A stretch of 64,000 nucleotides of DNA from Deinococcus sp. HSC-46F16 (GCF_024171495.1 NZ_JALJZW010000002.1:372001-436000), one strand, 5' to 3'. Positions 33,847 through 47,906 are shown, numbered from the stretch's first letter. Made by a program: numbers and translations. Notes: generated by a model not told the origin, from the letters alone.

Positions 33847-34807
33847 GGGCCAGTGTATCCCCCGCCCCTACCGCCGCGCACCGCCCCGCCAGCCGCCCGA
33901 AGACCTCCCGCAGCTCGGGCGGGCCGTCTACCCGAAAGGCGCACCCCAGCCCCAGCAGGAATGCGGCGAAGCCCTCCAGATCCTCGCGCTGACAGCGCAG
34001 CCGGGTGCCGCCGTCCTCGGGGGTGAGGTCGGTGCGCCACAGCGAAACGCGCCCGGCGAGGGCCTCGGGTGGGGCCGCCAGCCAGACGCTGACCCCGTGG
34101 GTGGGGGGCAGCTCGGTCAGGGTGTCGCGCAGGTACGCGAGCGCGTCGAAGGCGTCCGGTGGAGTGAAGCCCAGCTCCAGCACGCTCAGCCCGCGCATCC
34201 GGTCCAGCCGGAAGCAGCGCCGCTCACCGCGCAGGTGGCACCAGCCCACCGCATACCAGCGCCCGCCGAGGTGAACGGCGCGGTACACGTCCACGTCCCG
34301 CCCGGTGACCTCGCCCCGGTGCGAGACGTACTCGAAGCGCACCGTCCGCGTGGCCCGCACCGCCTCCAGCACCCGCGACAGCAGCGCCGCGTCGGTCGTG
34401 ACCACCCAGGGCGAGGCGTCCAGTTGCACCGCGCCTTCCAGCGCCTGCACGCTCTCGCGCAGGGCGTGGGGCAGGGTGCGGCCCAGCTTGGCGCTCGCCG
34501 CCTGCGCGGCCGGAGTCAGGGCCTGCAAGCCCAGGTGCCGCAGGGCCTGGAGCCCCAGCGCGAGGCTGAGCGCTTCCTCCCCCGTGAACATCAGCGGCGG
34601 CAGCCGGAAGCCGGGTTTGAGCCGGTACGTGCCGCCCACCCCCCGCCGCCCCTCGACCGGGATGCCCAGGTCTTGCAGCCGCGCCACGTACCGCTGCACG
34701 GTGCGCGGGCTGACTTCCAGCCGCCGGGCGAGCTCCGCGCCCGTCACGGTTTCCCGCGTTTGCAGCAGTTCCAGCACGGTCAGCACCCGCATGGAGGGGT
34801 CGTACAT
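33821..34807 (-). CDS. YafY-type HTH/WYL-domain transcriptional regulator
   Basis: A 328-residue regulator with an N-terminal DeoR/HTH_11-like winged helix (TGAELARRLEVSPRTVQRYVARLQDLGIPV) followed by a WYL ligand-binding domain (GGRWYAVGWCHLRGERRCFRLDRM near residue 200) and a C-terminal extension. Members sense small molecules or nucleic acids and often control a divergent DinB gene, as here. The ATG at 34807 (MYDPSMRVL) fits family N-termini; ATG 34819 is an in-frame alternative. Overlapping dyads lie in the shared upstream region. Confidence 0.88.
   Translation of the reverse strand: MYDPSMRVLTVLELLQTRETVTGAELARRLEVSPRTVQRYVARLQDLGIPVEGRRGVGGTYRLKPGFRLPPLMFTGEEALSLALGLQALRHLGLQALTPAAQAASAKLGRTLPHALRESVQALEGAVQLDASPWVVTTDAALLSRVLEAVRATRTVRFEYVSHRGEVTGRDVDVYRAVHLGGRWYAVGWCHLRGERRCFRLDRMRGLSVLELGFTPPDAFDALAYLRDTLTELPPTHGVSVWLAAPPEALAGRVSLWRTDLTPEDGGTRLRCQREDLEGFAAFLLGLGCAFRVDGPPELREVFGRLAGRCAAVGAGDTLAHDPEPGAP
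33852..33857 (-). promoter_or_regulatory. -10 element of the leaderless 4Fe-4S/CDGSH gene
   Basis: TACACT (reverse strand), 5 nt before the ATG at 33846. It lies inside the 3' end of the WYL-regulator gene. Confidence 0.5.
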
Positions 34808-34818
34808 GGCAGACAGCA

Positions 34819-34845
34819 TGACACCCAAATGCGTCAACACCTGAC
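34819..34845. promoter_or_regulatory. Candidate operator between the WYL regulator and the DinB operon
   Basis: Two overlapping inverted repeats share one half-site: TGAC (34819-34822) with GTCA (34833-34836), and GTCA (34833-34836) with TGAC (34842-34845). A -10 TACGCT for the DinB operon follows at 34858-34863. A regulator binding here could control both directions. Confidence 0.4.
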
Positions 34846-34885
34846 GGGAAGCCCGGTTACGCTCTGGACGTAAGGAGGAGTTCGT

Positions 34886-35368
34886 ATGACGCACACCGCG
34901 ACCGCCACCCTCGTCTCGCCGCAGGAGTTTCTGGCCCACTGGCAGGGCCACCGCGCCCTGACCCGCCGGGTGATCGAGGCCTTCCCGGAAGATCACCTGT
35001 TCACCTTCACGGCTGCGCCGCCCATGCGGCCGTTCGGGGAGATGGCGTGGGAGATTCATCAGGTCAGCGAACTGACCCTGAATGGCCTGCTGACCGGCGC
35101 GTGGCCCGAACCCGACTGGCGGGAGGGCGTCTCCCAGGACCGCGCCGAACTGCTGACCGCCTGGGACGCCCTCTCTGAGCGGCTGGAGCGGGAATTTCCA
35201 AGAGTGGACCTCGCCTCTTTCCCGCAGACGCACACCCTCCCCTGGGGTCAGATGACCGGCTGGGCCGCCGCCATCTACACCATCGACAACGAGATTCACC
35301 ACCGGGGCCAGGGCTACGTCTATCTGCGGGCGCTGGGGATTGAGCCGCCCGCCTTCTACGAGCGGTGA
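34886..35368 (+). CDS. DinB-family protein
   Basis: A 160-residue four-helix-bundle protein of the DinB superfamily. The metal-binding histidines are placed as in the family: WEIHQVSE near residue 58 and DNEIHHRGQGYVYLRALG near residue 135. AAGGAGGAG precedes the ATG by 5 nt and TACGCT gives the -10. First gene of a four-gene run divergent from a WYL regulator, whose target it probably is. Confidence 0.85.
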   Translation: MTHTATATLVSPQEFLAHWQGHRALTRRVIEAFPEDHLFTFTAAPPMRPFGEMAWEIHQVSELTLNGLLTGAWPEPDWREGVSQDRAELLTAWDALSERLEREFPRVDLASFPQTHTLPWGQMTGWAAAIYTIDNEIHHRGQGYVYLRALGIEPPAFYER

Positions 35369-35688
35369 GGAACGTGTCGCAGTCGGACCTTCCCCTGCCG
35401 TCCACTCGGCTGGAGTTCAGCGGCCCGCTGTGGTTCTGGCGGGGTCCGGCCCCCTGGTACTTCGTGACCGTTCCAGCGGAGCAGTCCGGCGAGTTGAAGG
35501 CCGCCTCCAGCCTCGTCACTTACGGCTGGGGCATGCTTCCGGTGCGGGTCCAGATCGGTGAAACCCAGTGGAAGACCTCGCTCTTTCCCAAGGACGACCT
35601 CTACGTCCTGCCCGTCCGGGCCAGTGTCCGGCAGGCCGAGGGGTTGGAGGAAGGCGACCCCGTGGCCGTACAACTGGAGCTGGCTTGA
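35365..35688 (+). CDS. DUF1905-domain protein
   Basis: A 107-residue protein. LEFSGPLWFWRGPAPWYFVTVPAEQSGEL near residue 15 and WGMLPVRVQIGETQWKTSLFPKDDLYVLPV match DUF1905 over its length, a small beta-barrel domain often found with DinB-like or YdeI-like proteins. It begins with GTG overlapping the stop of the DinB gene (GTGA), so it is coupled to it. The function is unknown. Confidence 0.85.
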   Translation: MRNVSQSDLPLPSTRLEFSGPLWFWRGPAPWYFVTVPAEQSGELKAASSLVTYGWGMLPVRVQIGETQWKTSLFPKDDLYVLPVRASVRQAEGLEEGDPVAVQLELA

Positions 35689-35728
35689 TGCTTCTCCCGC
35701 ACCGGTTCCCCTTTCCCCAGAGGTTCCC

Positions 35729-36250
35729 ATGACTGAACTCGCTCTCCTGCTCGACTCTTTCCGCCGCAACGGGCGCGTGAACGAGGTGCTGCTGAACGCC
35801 CTGACGCCCGCCGACTTCGACCTGTCCGACGGCCGGGGCGGTTGGACCGTGGAACGGCACCTGCGGCACATGGCGGGCTTCCGCGTCGGCTGGCTGTGGA
35901 ACCTGTCGCGCGAACACGCGGACCCGCTGCTGGACCACACCCAAAAGGACGCCGACGGCGACCCCCAGTGGCGCTGGCATGGCAGCCCGCCCACCGAGCT
36001 GGCCGCCGCCTTCGCGGCAGGCGACGAGGCCGCCGTGAACGCCGTGCAGGCCCACCTCGCGTCGGGCGAGCCCTTCGCGGACCCCTGGAACGAGGGGGGC
36101 TACCGCTCCAGCCCCGCGCACTTTCTCCAGCACACCATCGTCCACGACAGCCACCACAGAGGCCAGATCATGGCCCTGCTGCGGCTGGGCGGCCGGACGA
36201 AGGAGCAGATGGACGCGCTGGACGACCATTGGGCAATCTGGCGGGAATGA
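35729..36250 (+). CDS. DinB-family protein
   Basis: A 173-residue DinB-fold protein. Metal-ligand His candidates are in VERHLRHMAGF near residue 46 and VHDSHHRGQIMALLRLGG near residue 145. It starts at ATG 35729, about 40 nt after the DUF1905 gene, with only a weak AGAGG upstream. Its stop overlaps the next DinB gene by four bases (ATGA). Confidence 0.85.
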   Translation: MTELALLLDSFRRNGRVNEVLLNALTPADFDLSDGRGGWTVERHLRHMAGFRVGWLWNLSREHADPLLDHTQKDADGDPQWRWHGSPPTELAAAFAAGDEAAVNAVQAHLASGEPFADPWNEGGYRSSPAHFLQHTIVHDSHHRGQIMALLRLGGRTKEQMDALDDHWAIWRE

Positions 36251-36768
36251 TGAACCTCCCCGATCTTTACGCCTACCTCGTCCGCGCCCGCCGCGACCTG
36301 TGGGCCACGCTGGAGGGCGTGCCGGACGAGGTGCTGTCGCGCCCACTGCTGGACGGCGAACGGTTCCACTGCATCAAGGACCTGGTGGCGCACACGGCAG
36401 CGGTGGAAGACGGCTGGATTCATTACACGGTCTTGCGGGACACGCCCGTGGAGGACAGCTTCCCGGCCATCAAAGCCGCCGGGGACGGCCCGGTTTACGC
36501 GGCCTTCCCCCTCCCGGAGTTGCTGGACTATTGGCGGGCGGTCGAGGCGAGCACCCTGGCCTACCTCGCCACACTCGGGGACGCCGATCTGGAGCGGGTC
36601 GTGGAGGACGCGCCGGGGGAGCACTTCAAGTTGGACGGCCTGCTGTGGCACCGTCTGCTGCACGAGGTCCGGCACACGGCGCAGATCGCGGCGCTGCTGC
36701 GGACGCAGGGGATTCGGCCACCCCCACTGGACCTGTTCTTCTACCTCCCGAACGTCTACAGGGCCTGA
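36247..36768 (+). CDS. DinB-family protein
   Basis: A 173-residue DinB-fold protein. His residues lie in IKDLVAHTAAVEDGWIHYTV near residue 50 and HRLLHEVRHTAQIAALLR near residue 140. Two adjacent ATG codons (36247 and 36250) can start it; the first overlaps the upstream stop. It is the last gene of the operon: a stem at 36790-36812 follows, though its T-tract points at the convergent ftsH. Confidence 0.85.
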   Translation: MMNLPDLYAYLVRARRDLWATLEGVPDEVLSRPLLDGERFHCIKDLVAHTAAVEDGWIHYTVLRDTPVEDSFPAIKAAGDGPVYAAFPLPELLDYWRAVEASTLAYLATLGDADLERVVEDAPGEHFKLDGLLWHRLLHEVRHTAQIAALLRTQGIRPPPLDLFFYLPNVYRA

Positions 36769-36789
36769 CTCCCGCCGGCACAGCGAAAA

Positions 36790-36812
36790 CCCCCCGCCAC
36801 TTGGACGGGGGG
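36790..36812 (-). terminator. Intrinsic terminator of ftsH
   Basis: A 7-bp stem CCCCCCG/CGGGGGG with a 9-nt loop, followed on the reverse strand by TTTTCGC. It also faces the end of the DinB operon. Confidence 0.75.
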
Positions 36813-36829
36813 CTGCACTTGCGGCGGGT

Positions 36830-38698
<1,869 letters not shown>

Positions 38699-38816
38699 GG
38701 GTGCCTCCAGGGAATTAGAACGATTGGGACGGCATCCGCCCCGCTGAGGTTGAGTGTACCAGACTCAAGATGTGTGTGCGTATCCCGCGTCACACCTGCG
38801 CTTCATGGAGGGGCGG

Positions 38817-39287
38817 TTAAGGGGTCCGGGGTCGCCCGCGCCGCGCCAGCACGGCGAGCAGGGCCGCGAGGACGGCGAGCGGCAGCAGGAAAAAGAGCAA
38901 CACGGGCAGGAAGTTCAGCCCGATGCCGAACCACTGGCTGGGCGCCTCGAAGCGGTAGGCCACCCCTTGCCCCTCAAGCTGCGAGATCAGGCTGGCGTCG
39001 GGCGTGGCCTGGTTGCCGGGCAGGTGCACGGCGAATCGGTCGGTCTGAACCGGCTGCGGCCCGTTCATGACCGGCACCTCGGCGGGTTCGGTCAGGCGCA
39101 CCTGCGCCACGTCGTCCCGCACCACCACCTGCTCGACCTGGCCCGCCTCCAGCAGCCGCGTGAAATCGGGGTAGGAGACGGTGGAGGAAGTCGGAAAAGC
39201 CGTTCGCAGCAGCCACAGGCCGAAGAGGGTGAAGACGAGGAGGGGCAGGGCGAGGGCCAGGAACCTGGGCAGGCGGGACAGTGACAT
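38817..39287 (-). CDS. Stand-alone FtsH N-terminal domain protein (truncated ftsH paralogue)
   Basis: A 156-residue protein that has only the N-terminal part of FtsH: TM1 (residues 8-27), the extracytoplasmic domain, TM2 (about 122-147) and a short RRGRPRTP tail. It has no AAA+ or protease domain. Across 70 residues of the extracytoplasmic domain I count 59 identities with the adjacent FtsH. The frame is intact, with its own start and TM segments that differ from FtsH, so it is probably expressed rather than a remnant. It could join FtsH hexamers or modulate them; that is inference. Confidence 0.8.
   Translation of the reverse strand: MSLSRLPRFLALALPLLVFTLFGLWLLRTAFPTSSTVSYPDFTRLLEAGQVEQVVVRDDVAQVRLTEPAEVPVMNGPQPVQTDRFAVHLPGNQATPDASLISQLEGQGVAYRFEAPSQWFGIGLNFLPVLLFFLLPLAVLAALLAVLARRGRPRTP
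38927..39136. repeat. Direct repeat copy 2 (stand-alone FtsH-N gene)
   Basis: The 210-bp partner of 38356-38565, ending at the same codons. It marks a tandem partial duplication. Confidence 0.85.
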
Positions 39288-39383
39288 GGGAGAAACCTCC
39301 GGGAACAGGCCAAGTTCACCACACGGCAGGCGGGGCGCGTCGTCCGCCGAAAGGTGGCCCCCCGCCCCCTTCCCTGCCCGCGC

Positions 39384-39389
39384 TATCCT
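39384..39389 (+). promoter_or_regulatory. -10 element of the TPR gene
   Basis: TATCCT, 5 nt before GTG 39395 and 8 nt before ATG 39398 (both in frame). A leaderless start at the GTG is possible. Confidence 0.4.
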
Positions 39390-39397
39390 GGGGGGTG

Positions 39398-40804
39398 ATG
39401 ATCGATGTCGCCACCACCTGGCAGCAGGCTTGCACGGCGCTCGCGGGGGACGACTACGACACGGCCTTCAGCGTGCTGGAGGGGGCCTTGCACGAGGCCG
39501 ACCGCCCCCAGAAGGCCCGGCTCTCGCTGTACCTCGCCAGCGTGCAGGCCCTCTACGGCGACCCCGCCACCACCGAAGTCGGTGCCGCGCTGCGGGACGC
39601 CCGCACCGCCGACCCGGCGATTCGCACCGACCCCCTGTACGTGGCCCTGAGCGCCGAACTCGACGCCCGGCTGCGCGGGCCGGACGCGGCGCCGCCCCCG
39701 CCCGAGGTGCGGGGGGCCGACGACCCCCTGGCCCGCTACCACGCCCTCGCCGCGCTGTCGCTGGCCGGGCACCCGCAAGACGCCCTGGACATCCACCTGC
39801 CCCTCGCGGAGCTGCCCGCGCACCTGCGCTGGCGGCTGCGGAGCTGGCAAGCCGACGCCGAGGAAAGCCTCGGGCACACGGTCGAGGCCCGGCACCTCTA
39901 CGCGGAAGCCGCCCACCACGCTTCCGGCCTCAACCGGGCGGTGATGCTGCAAGAGGGCGCGGCGCTGGAGTTGCAACTGGGGGACATGGGCGCGGCGCTC
40001 TCGCTGCTGGGGCAGGCCCGGCCGCTCTACAGCGGGCAGAACGCGGAGGAGGAGGAGGGCCTCAACCTCGCCACCTGGCATTACCTTCAGGCGCAGGCGC
40101 TGCTCCAGACGGGCAAACCCGAGGAGGCACTGGAGAGCATCCGCGAGGCCGACCGGCTGGAGCGTCAGCACGGCGACCCCAGCTACGGGGTGGCGCTGGT
40201 GTGGGGGCAGGTCCTGACCCACCTGGGCCGCCACGACGAGGCGCTGGCCCAGTTCGGGCGGGCGCTGACGCTGGCGAGCGACGGTGACCGCCCCTTCGCG
40301 CAGCATGAGCTGGGGGTGGCCCTGCTCGACCTCGACCGCCCGCTGGAGGCCCGCGAGCATCTGGAAGCGGCGCTCTCGGACCCCGAATACCCCTACCGCC
40401 CGGAGGTGCTGGCTGACCTCGCCGAGTGCGACTACCGCCTGGGCCGCTTGCAGGAGGCGCAACTCGCCGCCGAGCAGGCGCTGGCGCAGGGCGCGGTGAT
40501 TCCCGCCAGCATGGTGCTGGGCAACGTGGCGCTGGAGTACTACCACCTCGACGAGGCGCTCGACCACTTCGAGCGGGTGGTGCGCGAGTCGGCCCAGGGC
40601 ACCCGCGACTGGGTGATGGGCCACCAGATGGCCGCCGACGTGATGGCCCAGCAGGGCTTCCGCGACCCCGCCGCCGCCTACGCGCATGCCCAGCAGGCGC
40701 TGGAATTCACCCCCGAAAGTGACGACTGGCGCGGCACACTGGAAGACCACCTCCGCAAGGCCGAGACGCTGATGGGGCAAGGGGGAGGAAGAACGCTGAA
40801 CTAG
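39398..40804 (+). CDS. TPR-repeat protein
   Basis: A 468-residue soluble protein built of tetratricopeptide repeats, best seen from residue 170 onward (for example [56 protein letters not shown] and [24 protein letters not shown]). The N-terminal third is helical and more diverged. It probably serves as a protein-interaction scaffold; no catalytic domain is seen. The start may be ATG 39398 or the GTG one codon earlier. A 13-bp hairpin follows. Confidence 0.8.
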   Translation: MIDVATTWQQACTALAGDDYDTAFSVLEGALHEADRPQKARLSLYLASVQALYGDPATTEVGAALRDARTADPAIRTDPLYVALSAELDARLRGPDAAPPPPEVRGADDPLARYHALAALSLAGHPQDALDIHLPLAELPAHLRWRLRSWQADAEESLGHTVEARHLYAEAAHHASGLNRAVMLQEGAALELQLGDMGAALSLLGQARPLYSGQNAEEEEGLNLATWHYLQAQALLQTGKPEEALESIREADRLERQHGDPSYGVALVWGQVLTHLGRHDEALAQFGRALTLASDGDRPFAQHELGVALLDLDRPLEAREHLEAALSDPEYPYRPEVLADLAECDYRLGRLQEAQLAAEQALAQGAVIPASMVLGNVALEYYHLDEALDHFERVVRESAQGTRDWVMGHQMAADVMAQQGFRDPAAAYAHAQQALEFTPESDDWRGTLEDHLRKAETLMGQGGGRTLN

Positions 40805-40818
40805 CCGGGAACCAACGA

Positions 40819-40854
40819 CAAAGAGCAGAGGACGCCGAGGCCCTCTGCTCTTTG
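40819..40854. terminator. Bidirectional terminator after the TPR gene
   Basis: A perfect 13-bp stem CAAAGAGCAGAGG/CCTCTGCTCTTTG with a 10-nt loop. It lies between convergent genes; stem-end A and T runs give short U-tracts both ways. Confidence 0.85.
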
Positions 40855-40867
40855 CATGGTCCTGAGT

Positions 40868-41629
40868 TTACTTGCAGCGAATGTCTTCACCGAAGTACTT
40901 GGTGGAAATCTTTTTGTAGGTGCCGTCGGCCATCACGTCCCGCAAGGCAGCATTGACGGCGTTCCGCAGCGGCGTATTCCCTTTCTTGACGGCGATGCCG
41001 ATCTTCTCCTGAAAGAGCATCTCGCCCAGCTTGAGGTTCGCCTGCGGGAACTTCTTGCGGGCTTCCAGCGCGACGAAGCGGTCGGTGACAAAGGCGTTCA
41101 CCCGGCCATTGAGCAGCATCTGGAGGGCGTCGGCGTTGGTGGGGTAGGTCTTCACGCTGCCCAGGCCGGGGAGCTTCTGCGCCCGCTGCGCGTAGGTGGT
41201 GCCCAGTTGCACCCCGACCGCCTTGCCCTTCAGCGCCGCCACGGTGAGGGGGCCGTTCGACTTGGCGAGCACCACGCCGCCCGAGCAGTAGTGGGGGGTG
41301 GCGAAGTCCACCGCCTTCTGCCGCTCCGGGGTGATGCCGTGGCTGGAGATCACGAGGTCGAAGCGGTCCCGGTCCAAGCCGATCAGCAGCGTGTCGAACC
41401 CGCTGGGCCGCCACTCCACCTTGACGCCCAGCTTGCGGGCGATCGCCTCGGCGAGTTCGGCCTCGAAGCCCACGACCTTCTTGCCCTGGGTGTAGGTGAA
41501 GGGCGCGTAGGTGGGTTCGGTCCCCACATACAGCACCCCCGACGCCTTAATCGCCGCGAGGTCGCGGGCCGAGGCGGTGCCGAGGGCGCCGGAGAGCAGG
41601 ATCAGGGAGGCGAGCGCATACTTATGCAT
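40868..41629 (-). CDS. Polar amino-acid-type ABC transporter substrate-binding protein (orphan)
   Basis: A 253-residue exported solute-binding protein (SBP_bac_3 fold, family 3). The signal peptide [21 protein letters not shown] precedes the mature start [23 protein letters not shown], and [20 protein letters not shown] and [37 protein letters not shown] are typical. No permease or ATPase gene is nearby, so it must work with a system encoded elsewhere. The start ATG 41629 gives a proper signal peptide; an upstream ATG at 41650 would add seven residues. Confidence 0.88.
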   Translation of the reverse strand: MHKYALASLILLSGALGTASARDLAAIKASGVLYVGTEPTYAPFTYTQGKKVVGFEAELAEAIARKLGVKVEWRPSGFDTLLIGLDRDRFDLVISSHGITPERQKAVDFATPHYCSGGVVLAKSNGPLTVAALKGKAVGVQLGTTYAQRAQKLPGLGSVKTYPTNADALQMLLNGRVNAFVTDRFVALEARKKFPQANLKLGEMLFQEKIGIAVKKGNTPLRNAVNAALRDVMADGTYKKISTKYFGEDIRCK

Positions 41630-41702
41630 CAGCCTGGGGTTATAGCGCATGGGTCTGACGCGTCCATGTGAGGGGTCGGGTGGGCGGGACAGGGCCCCCC
41701 CC

Positions 41703-44129
<2,427 letters not shown>

Positions 44130-44135
44130 GCGGGC

Positions 44136-44141
44136 AGGATA
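44136..44141 (-). promoter_or_regulatory. -10 element of leaderless glnS
   Basis: TATCCT (reverse strand), 6 nt before the ATG at 44129. Confidence 0.5.
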
Positions 44142-44187
44142 GCGGCCCAGCGTGCCCGGCTTCCGGTCGCGGGTGGGGGCACGGGCG

Positions 44188-44193
44188 TAGGCT
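44188..44193 (+). promoter_or_regulatory. -10 element of a leaderless acetyltransferase gene
   Basis: TAGGCT, 7 nt before the ATG at 44201. Confidence 0.5.
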
Positions 44194-44200
44194 GCCGCCC

Positions 44201-44926
44201 ATGAGCGCCTCTGTCCACGTCCGCCGCGTGACCGACCCGAACGACCCCGCCCTCGCCGCTTTCGGGGAGATTCAGGAGCGCAGCTACTACGCCCCCGACA
44301 TGCTGATTCCGCCCGCCGCCTTTCCGCGCCTGGTGTCGGGCGGGGGACAGGGACCGCGCCGCGACCGCATCCTGGTGGCCGAGGACGCCCCCGACCGCGT
44401 GCTGGGCGGCACCGTGTACCACCTGCTGCCGGAGGCGGGCTTCAGTTCCTTTCTCGCGGTGGCCCCGGAAGCGCGGGGGCAGGGGGTCGGCCACGCGCTG
44501 AACGAAGTGCGGCTGGAGGACGTGCGCTCACACGGCCTGGCGGGCCTGTTTGCCGACAGCGTGTTCGCGGATCGCCAGAGCGCCGAGGAACGGGCCGCCG
44601 AAGCCCGCATCGGCACCGACCCCCATGCCCGCCGCCGCGCCCTGCACGCGCTGGGCTACCGCACCGCCGACCTCCCCTACTGGCAACCCGTGGGCGGCCC
44701 GGACGGCGGCCCCCTGACCGACCTTGACCTGCTGTTTCACCCGCTGGACGGGGCCGACACGGTGCCCACCGCCCTGATCGCCGCCACGATGGAGGCCTAC
44801 TGGTCGGGCTGGCTGGGAAACAGCCGCGCCCGCCGTGAAGCCGAGGCCCTGGCCCAGCGGGCGGGGACAGACCGGGTGCGCCTGCTGCCCGCGACCCAGA
44901 CGCCGGGGTACTGGCGGGCGGGGTAG
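44201..44926 (+). CDS. GNAT-family N-acetyltransferase
   Basis: A 241-residue protein with one GNAT domain in residues 5-150. The acetyl-CoA loop [17 protein letters not shown] is near residue 87. The C-terminal 80 residues are an extension with unknown fold ([19 protein letters not shown]). The substrate is unknown. Start set by the leaderless TAGGCT element. It is divergent from glnS and convergent with the 159-residue unknown protein. Confidence 0.82.
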   Translation: MSASVHVRRVTDPNDPALAAFGEIQERSYYAPDMLIPPAAFPRLVSGGGQGPRRDRILVAEDAPDRVLGGTVYHLLPEAGFSSFLAVAPEARGQGVGHALNEVRLEDVRSHGLAGLFADSVFADRQSAEERAAEARIGTDPHARRRALHALGYRTADLPYWQPVGGPDGGPLTDLDLLFHPLDGADTVPTALIAATMEAYWSGWLGNSRARREAEALAQRAGTDRVRLLPATQTPGYWRAG

Positions 44927-44960
44927 GGGTGGGGGAAAACCGAATCAAGATGGCCAGCCC

Positions 44961-45000
44961 GAAAAAAGCGCCACGCCCCCCGAAGAGAACGTGACGCGCT
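44961..45000 (-). terminator. Intrinsic terminator of the 159-aa unknown gene
   Basis: An imperfect stem (44967-44975 with 44990-45000) followed on the reverse strand by TTTTTTC. Confidence 0.6.
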
Positions 45001-45012
45001 TCGCAAACTCCG

Positions 45013-45492
<480 letters not shown>

Positions 45493-45498
45493 AGCTGC

Positions 45499-45526
45499 AT
45501 TGTTCTGTTTATGGCAGAATTGTCAA
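45499..45526 (-). promoter_or_regulatory. Promoter with RDRM-like palindrome
   Basis: On the reverse strand: -35 TTGACA (45521-45526), 16-nt spacer, -10 AACAAT (45499-45504), then GCAGCT and the ATG. The spacer is filled by TTCTGCCATAAACAGAA (45503-45519), with perfect 5-bp arms. It agrees at 12 of 17 positions with the motif TTATGTCATTGACATAA as I recall it for the DdrO regulon. Confidence 0.6.
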
Positions 45527-45598
45527 GTCCTCTTCTCGCAATTCATGAAATGGGGGCGGGCCACCCGCAGGCAGCCCCGCCCCTCTCCTGGCCTGAGT

Positions 45599-46744
45599 TC
45601 AGTTGCGCACAGCGGTGCGCGGCACCAGCGTCAGGCGCAGGTCGAGCGTCTTGCCGTCGCGCAGCACGCGCAGGGTGATGGTGTCGCCGGGCTGGTAGCG
45701 CCGCACCGCGAACTGGAAGTCGGAGAAGTTGTTGACCCGCTGCCCGTTCACGGCGGTCACGATGTCGCCCGCGATGCGCTTGCCGTCCTCGTCGTAGTCG
45801 AGGGCGCGGAGTCCGGCCTGGGCGGCGGGACTGCCGGGCGACACACGGGTGAAGAAGGCGCCAGGGGTGGTGCCCAGTCCCAGACCCAGCAGCTCGTCGG
45901 CTTCGGCAAAGCGGTCGGCGGGCAGATTGGTCAGGAAGTCCAGCCGCGAGTCCAGCCCCACCCCGATCACCGGGTATTCGCGCTTGACCCCCCGCCGCAG
46001 CTCGGCCAGCCGGGCATCCGTGCGGGTGACGGGCACCGCGTAGGACGTGATGCCGCCCCGCCGCGCCACGCTGATGTAGCTGATGACGCCGACCACCTCG
46101 CCCTGCGCGTTGATGATCGGACCGCCGCTGTCGCCGGGCTGCAACCGGGTATTGAGTTCGAGCACCCCCGAGGGGAAGTCGGCCTGATCCGACGCCACGT
46201 CCAGCCCGGTGACGCGCCCGGTCTTGAGGGTCAGGAAGGTGCCGTTGCCGTTGCCGATGGCGAGCGTGGGCGCCCCCACCGCCGGACGCGCGGTCGCCAG
46301 CGGCATGGACGGAATCTGGGCGGGCAGGTTCACCTTCAGCAGGGCCGTGTCCGAGTTCTCGTCGAAGCCCACGACTTCCAGGGTGTAGCGCCCCTTGCCC
46401 AGCGTCACCGCGCTGAGGTTGCGGCCCTCCGACACGACGTGGTAGGCGGTCAGCGCGTAGCCGTCCCCGATGTGAAAAGCGGTGCCCACCCCATTGGGCT
46501 CGGTGCAGTCGTTGGGCGGGCAGTCCTCGATCCGCAGGGTGGCGGGGCGCAGCTTCTCGTAGAGCGCCCGCAGCGACGCGGTCTCGGCCGCCGTGAGGGG
46601 CGCGGGGGCCGCGCGGGTCGGCGTGGCGGGAGCCGCCGGGACGGCAGCGGGGGCGGCGGGTTGGGCGTAGACGGTGTCGGCCGCGACCAGCAGGGCGGCC
46701 AGGAGGATCAGGCCGCGCGGCGCGGCGGTCCGGTTGGCGTTCAT
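45599..46744 (-). CDS. HtrA/DegP-like trypsin-type serine protease with PDZ domain
   Basis: A 381-residue exported S1C protease for envelope protein quality control. The signal peptide ends at VYA (residue 28), then comes an Ala/Pro-rich linker (30-55). The catalytic triad is His102 (TAYHVVSE), Asp132 (ENSDTALLK) and Ser206 (QPGDSGGP). One PDZ domain covers about 265-375. Unusual is a Cys-Pro-Pro-Asn-Asp-Cys loop (residues 73-78) before the His, a possible disulphide. The ATG at 46744 has CACACT 5 nt upstream. Confidence 0.9.
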   Translation of the reverse strand: MNANRTAAPRGLILLAALLVAADTVYAQPAAPAAVPAAPATPTRAAPAPLTAAETASLRALYEKLRPATLRIEDCPPNDCTEPNGVGTAFHIGDGYALTAYHVVSEGRNLSAVTLGKGRYTLEVVGFDENSDTALLKVNLPAQIPSMPLATARPAVGAPTLAIGNGNGTFLTLKTGRVTGLDVASDQADFPSGVLELNTRLQPGDSGGPIINAQGEVVGVISYISVARRGGITSYAVPVTRTDARLAELRRGVKREYPVIGVGLDSRLDFLTNLPADRFAEADELLGLGLGTTPGAFFTRVSPGSPAAQAGLRALDYDEDGKRIAGDIVTAVNGQRVNNFSDFQFAVRRYQPGDTITLRVLRDGKTLDLRLTLVPRTAVRN

Positions 46745-46821
46745 GATGCAGTGTGACCCCCCCGGCCGGTGGGATGTGTGCCCGCACTTTCCTTGTGAGC
46801 CGTCCGTGTGACCGCCCGGCG

Positions 46822-46827
46822 TAGGCT
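46822..46827 (+). promoter_or_regulatory. -10 element of a leaderless cyclotransferase gene
   Basis: TAGGCT, 6 nt before the ATG at 46834. Confidence 0.5.
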
Positions 46828-46833
46828 GGCCGG

Positions 46834-47256
46834 ATGAGTCCCGAGTCTCCTCCCCGCGTCTTCGTGTACGGCACCCTGCGGCCCGGCGGGCGCAATGCGG
46901 CGCTGGCCGCACGCTTCGGCCCGCCCCAGGCGCAGGCGGCGACCCTGTCCGGCTTCCGGCTGCTGCACCTCTCGCCCGAGAACTACCCCGCCCTCGTGCC
47001 GGGGAAGCCCGGCGAGCGCGTCCGGGGCGAGGTGCTGACCTACGCGCCGGAGGTCTGGGCACGGGTCCTTCCCCTCCTCGACGCGCTCGAAGGGGTGGGC
47101 GAGACGCCGCCCCTGTACCACCGGCAGCGGGTAACCGTGGTACTTGCGCCGGGCGAGGCGGAGGAGGTCTGGACCTACGTGTACGCCAGGACTGCGCGAC
47201 TCGCCCTTCCCGGCGCGGCGCCCGTGCCCGGCGGCGACTGGGTCCAGCGCCCATAA
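46834..47256 (+). CDS. Gamma-glutamylcyclotransferase-like (AIG2-like) protein
   Basis: A 140-residue protein of the GGCT/AIG2 fold. The substrate-binding loop [13 protein letters not shown] is at residues 9-21 and the catalytic acid is the Glu of [10 protein letters not shown] near residue 90. Members cyclise gamma-glutamyl amines to 5-oxoproline; the precise substrate is unknown. Leaderless start from TAGGCT. Convergent with rpsO. Confidence 0.87.
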   Translation: MSPESPPRVFVYGTLRPGGRNAALAARFGPPQAQAATLSGFRLLHLSPENYPALVPGKPGERVRGEVLTYAPEVWARVLPLLDALEGVGETPPLYHRQRVTVVLAPGEAEEVWTYVYARTARLALPGAAPVPGGDWVQRP

Positions 47257-47285
47257 AAAGCGCCCCCAGCTTGCGCCAGGAGCGG
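47254..47285 (-). terminator. Intrinsic terminator of rpsO
   Basis: A 9-bp G-U-containing stem (47261-47269 with 47277-47285), then TTTTT on the reverse strand. Confidence 0.6.
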
Positions 47286-47299
47286 GCAATGAAGGGCGT

Positions 47300-47575
<276 letters not shown>

Positions 47576-47696
47576 TGTGTACCTCTCTTGTTATGAAGTC
47601 CCGCACGCAGCAGCCGGGGCAAACGGCAGGCGACCAAGGCCCAGCCCGGCCCCACCACTCGCGGCGGCAGCGCCGAGCTTAGCACACCCGCCGCGC

Positions 47697-47725
47697 TTGA
47701 CAAGGTCACGGTGGCCCCGTAGCAT
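47697..47725 (+). promoter_or_regulatory. Promoter of tRNA-Leu(GAG)
   Basis: TTGACA (47697-47702), exactly 17 bp, then TAGCAT (47720-47725). The start point would be about 12 nt before the mature tRNA. Confidence 0.7.
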
Positions 47726-47732
47726 TGCTTCT

Positions 47733-47829
<97 letters not shown>

Positions 47830-47834
47830 GAGTC

Positions 47835-47865
47835 GCCGGAGTCGCCGTACTCCGGCACTTTTTTT
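47835..47865 (+). terminator. Intrinsic terminator after tRNA-Leu(GAG)
   Basis: A perfect 8-bp stem GCCGGAGT/ACTCCGGC, 6-nt loop, then ACTTTTTTT. Confidence 0.92.
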
Positions 47866-47906
47866 GGTCTGGTCGCCTGCGGCGGGCCTGTGCTATGCTC
47901 TGCGGC

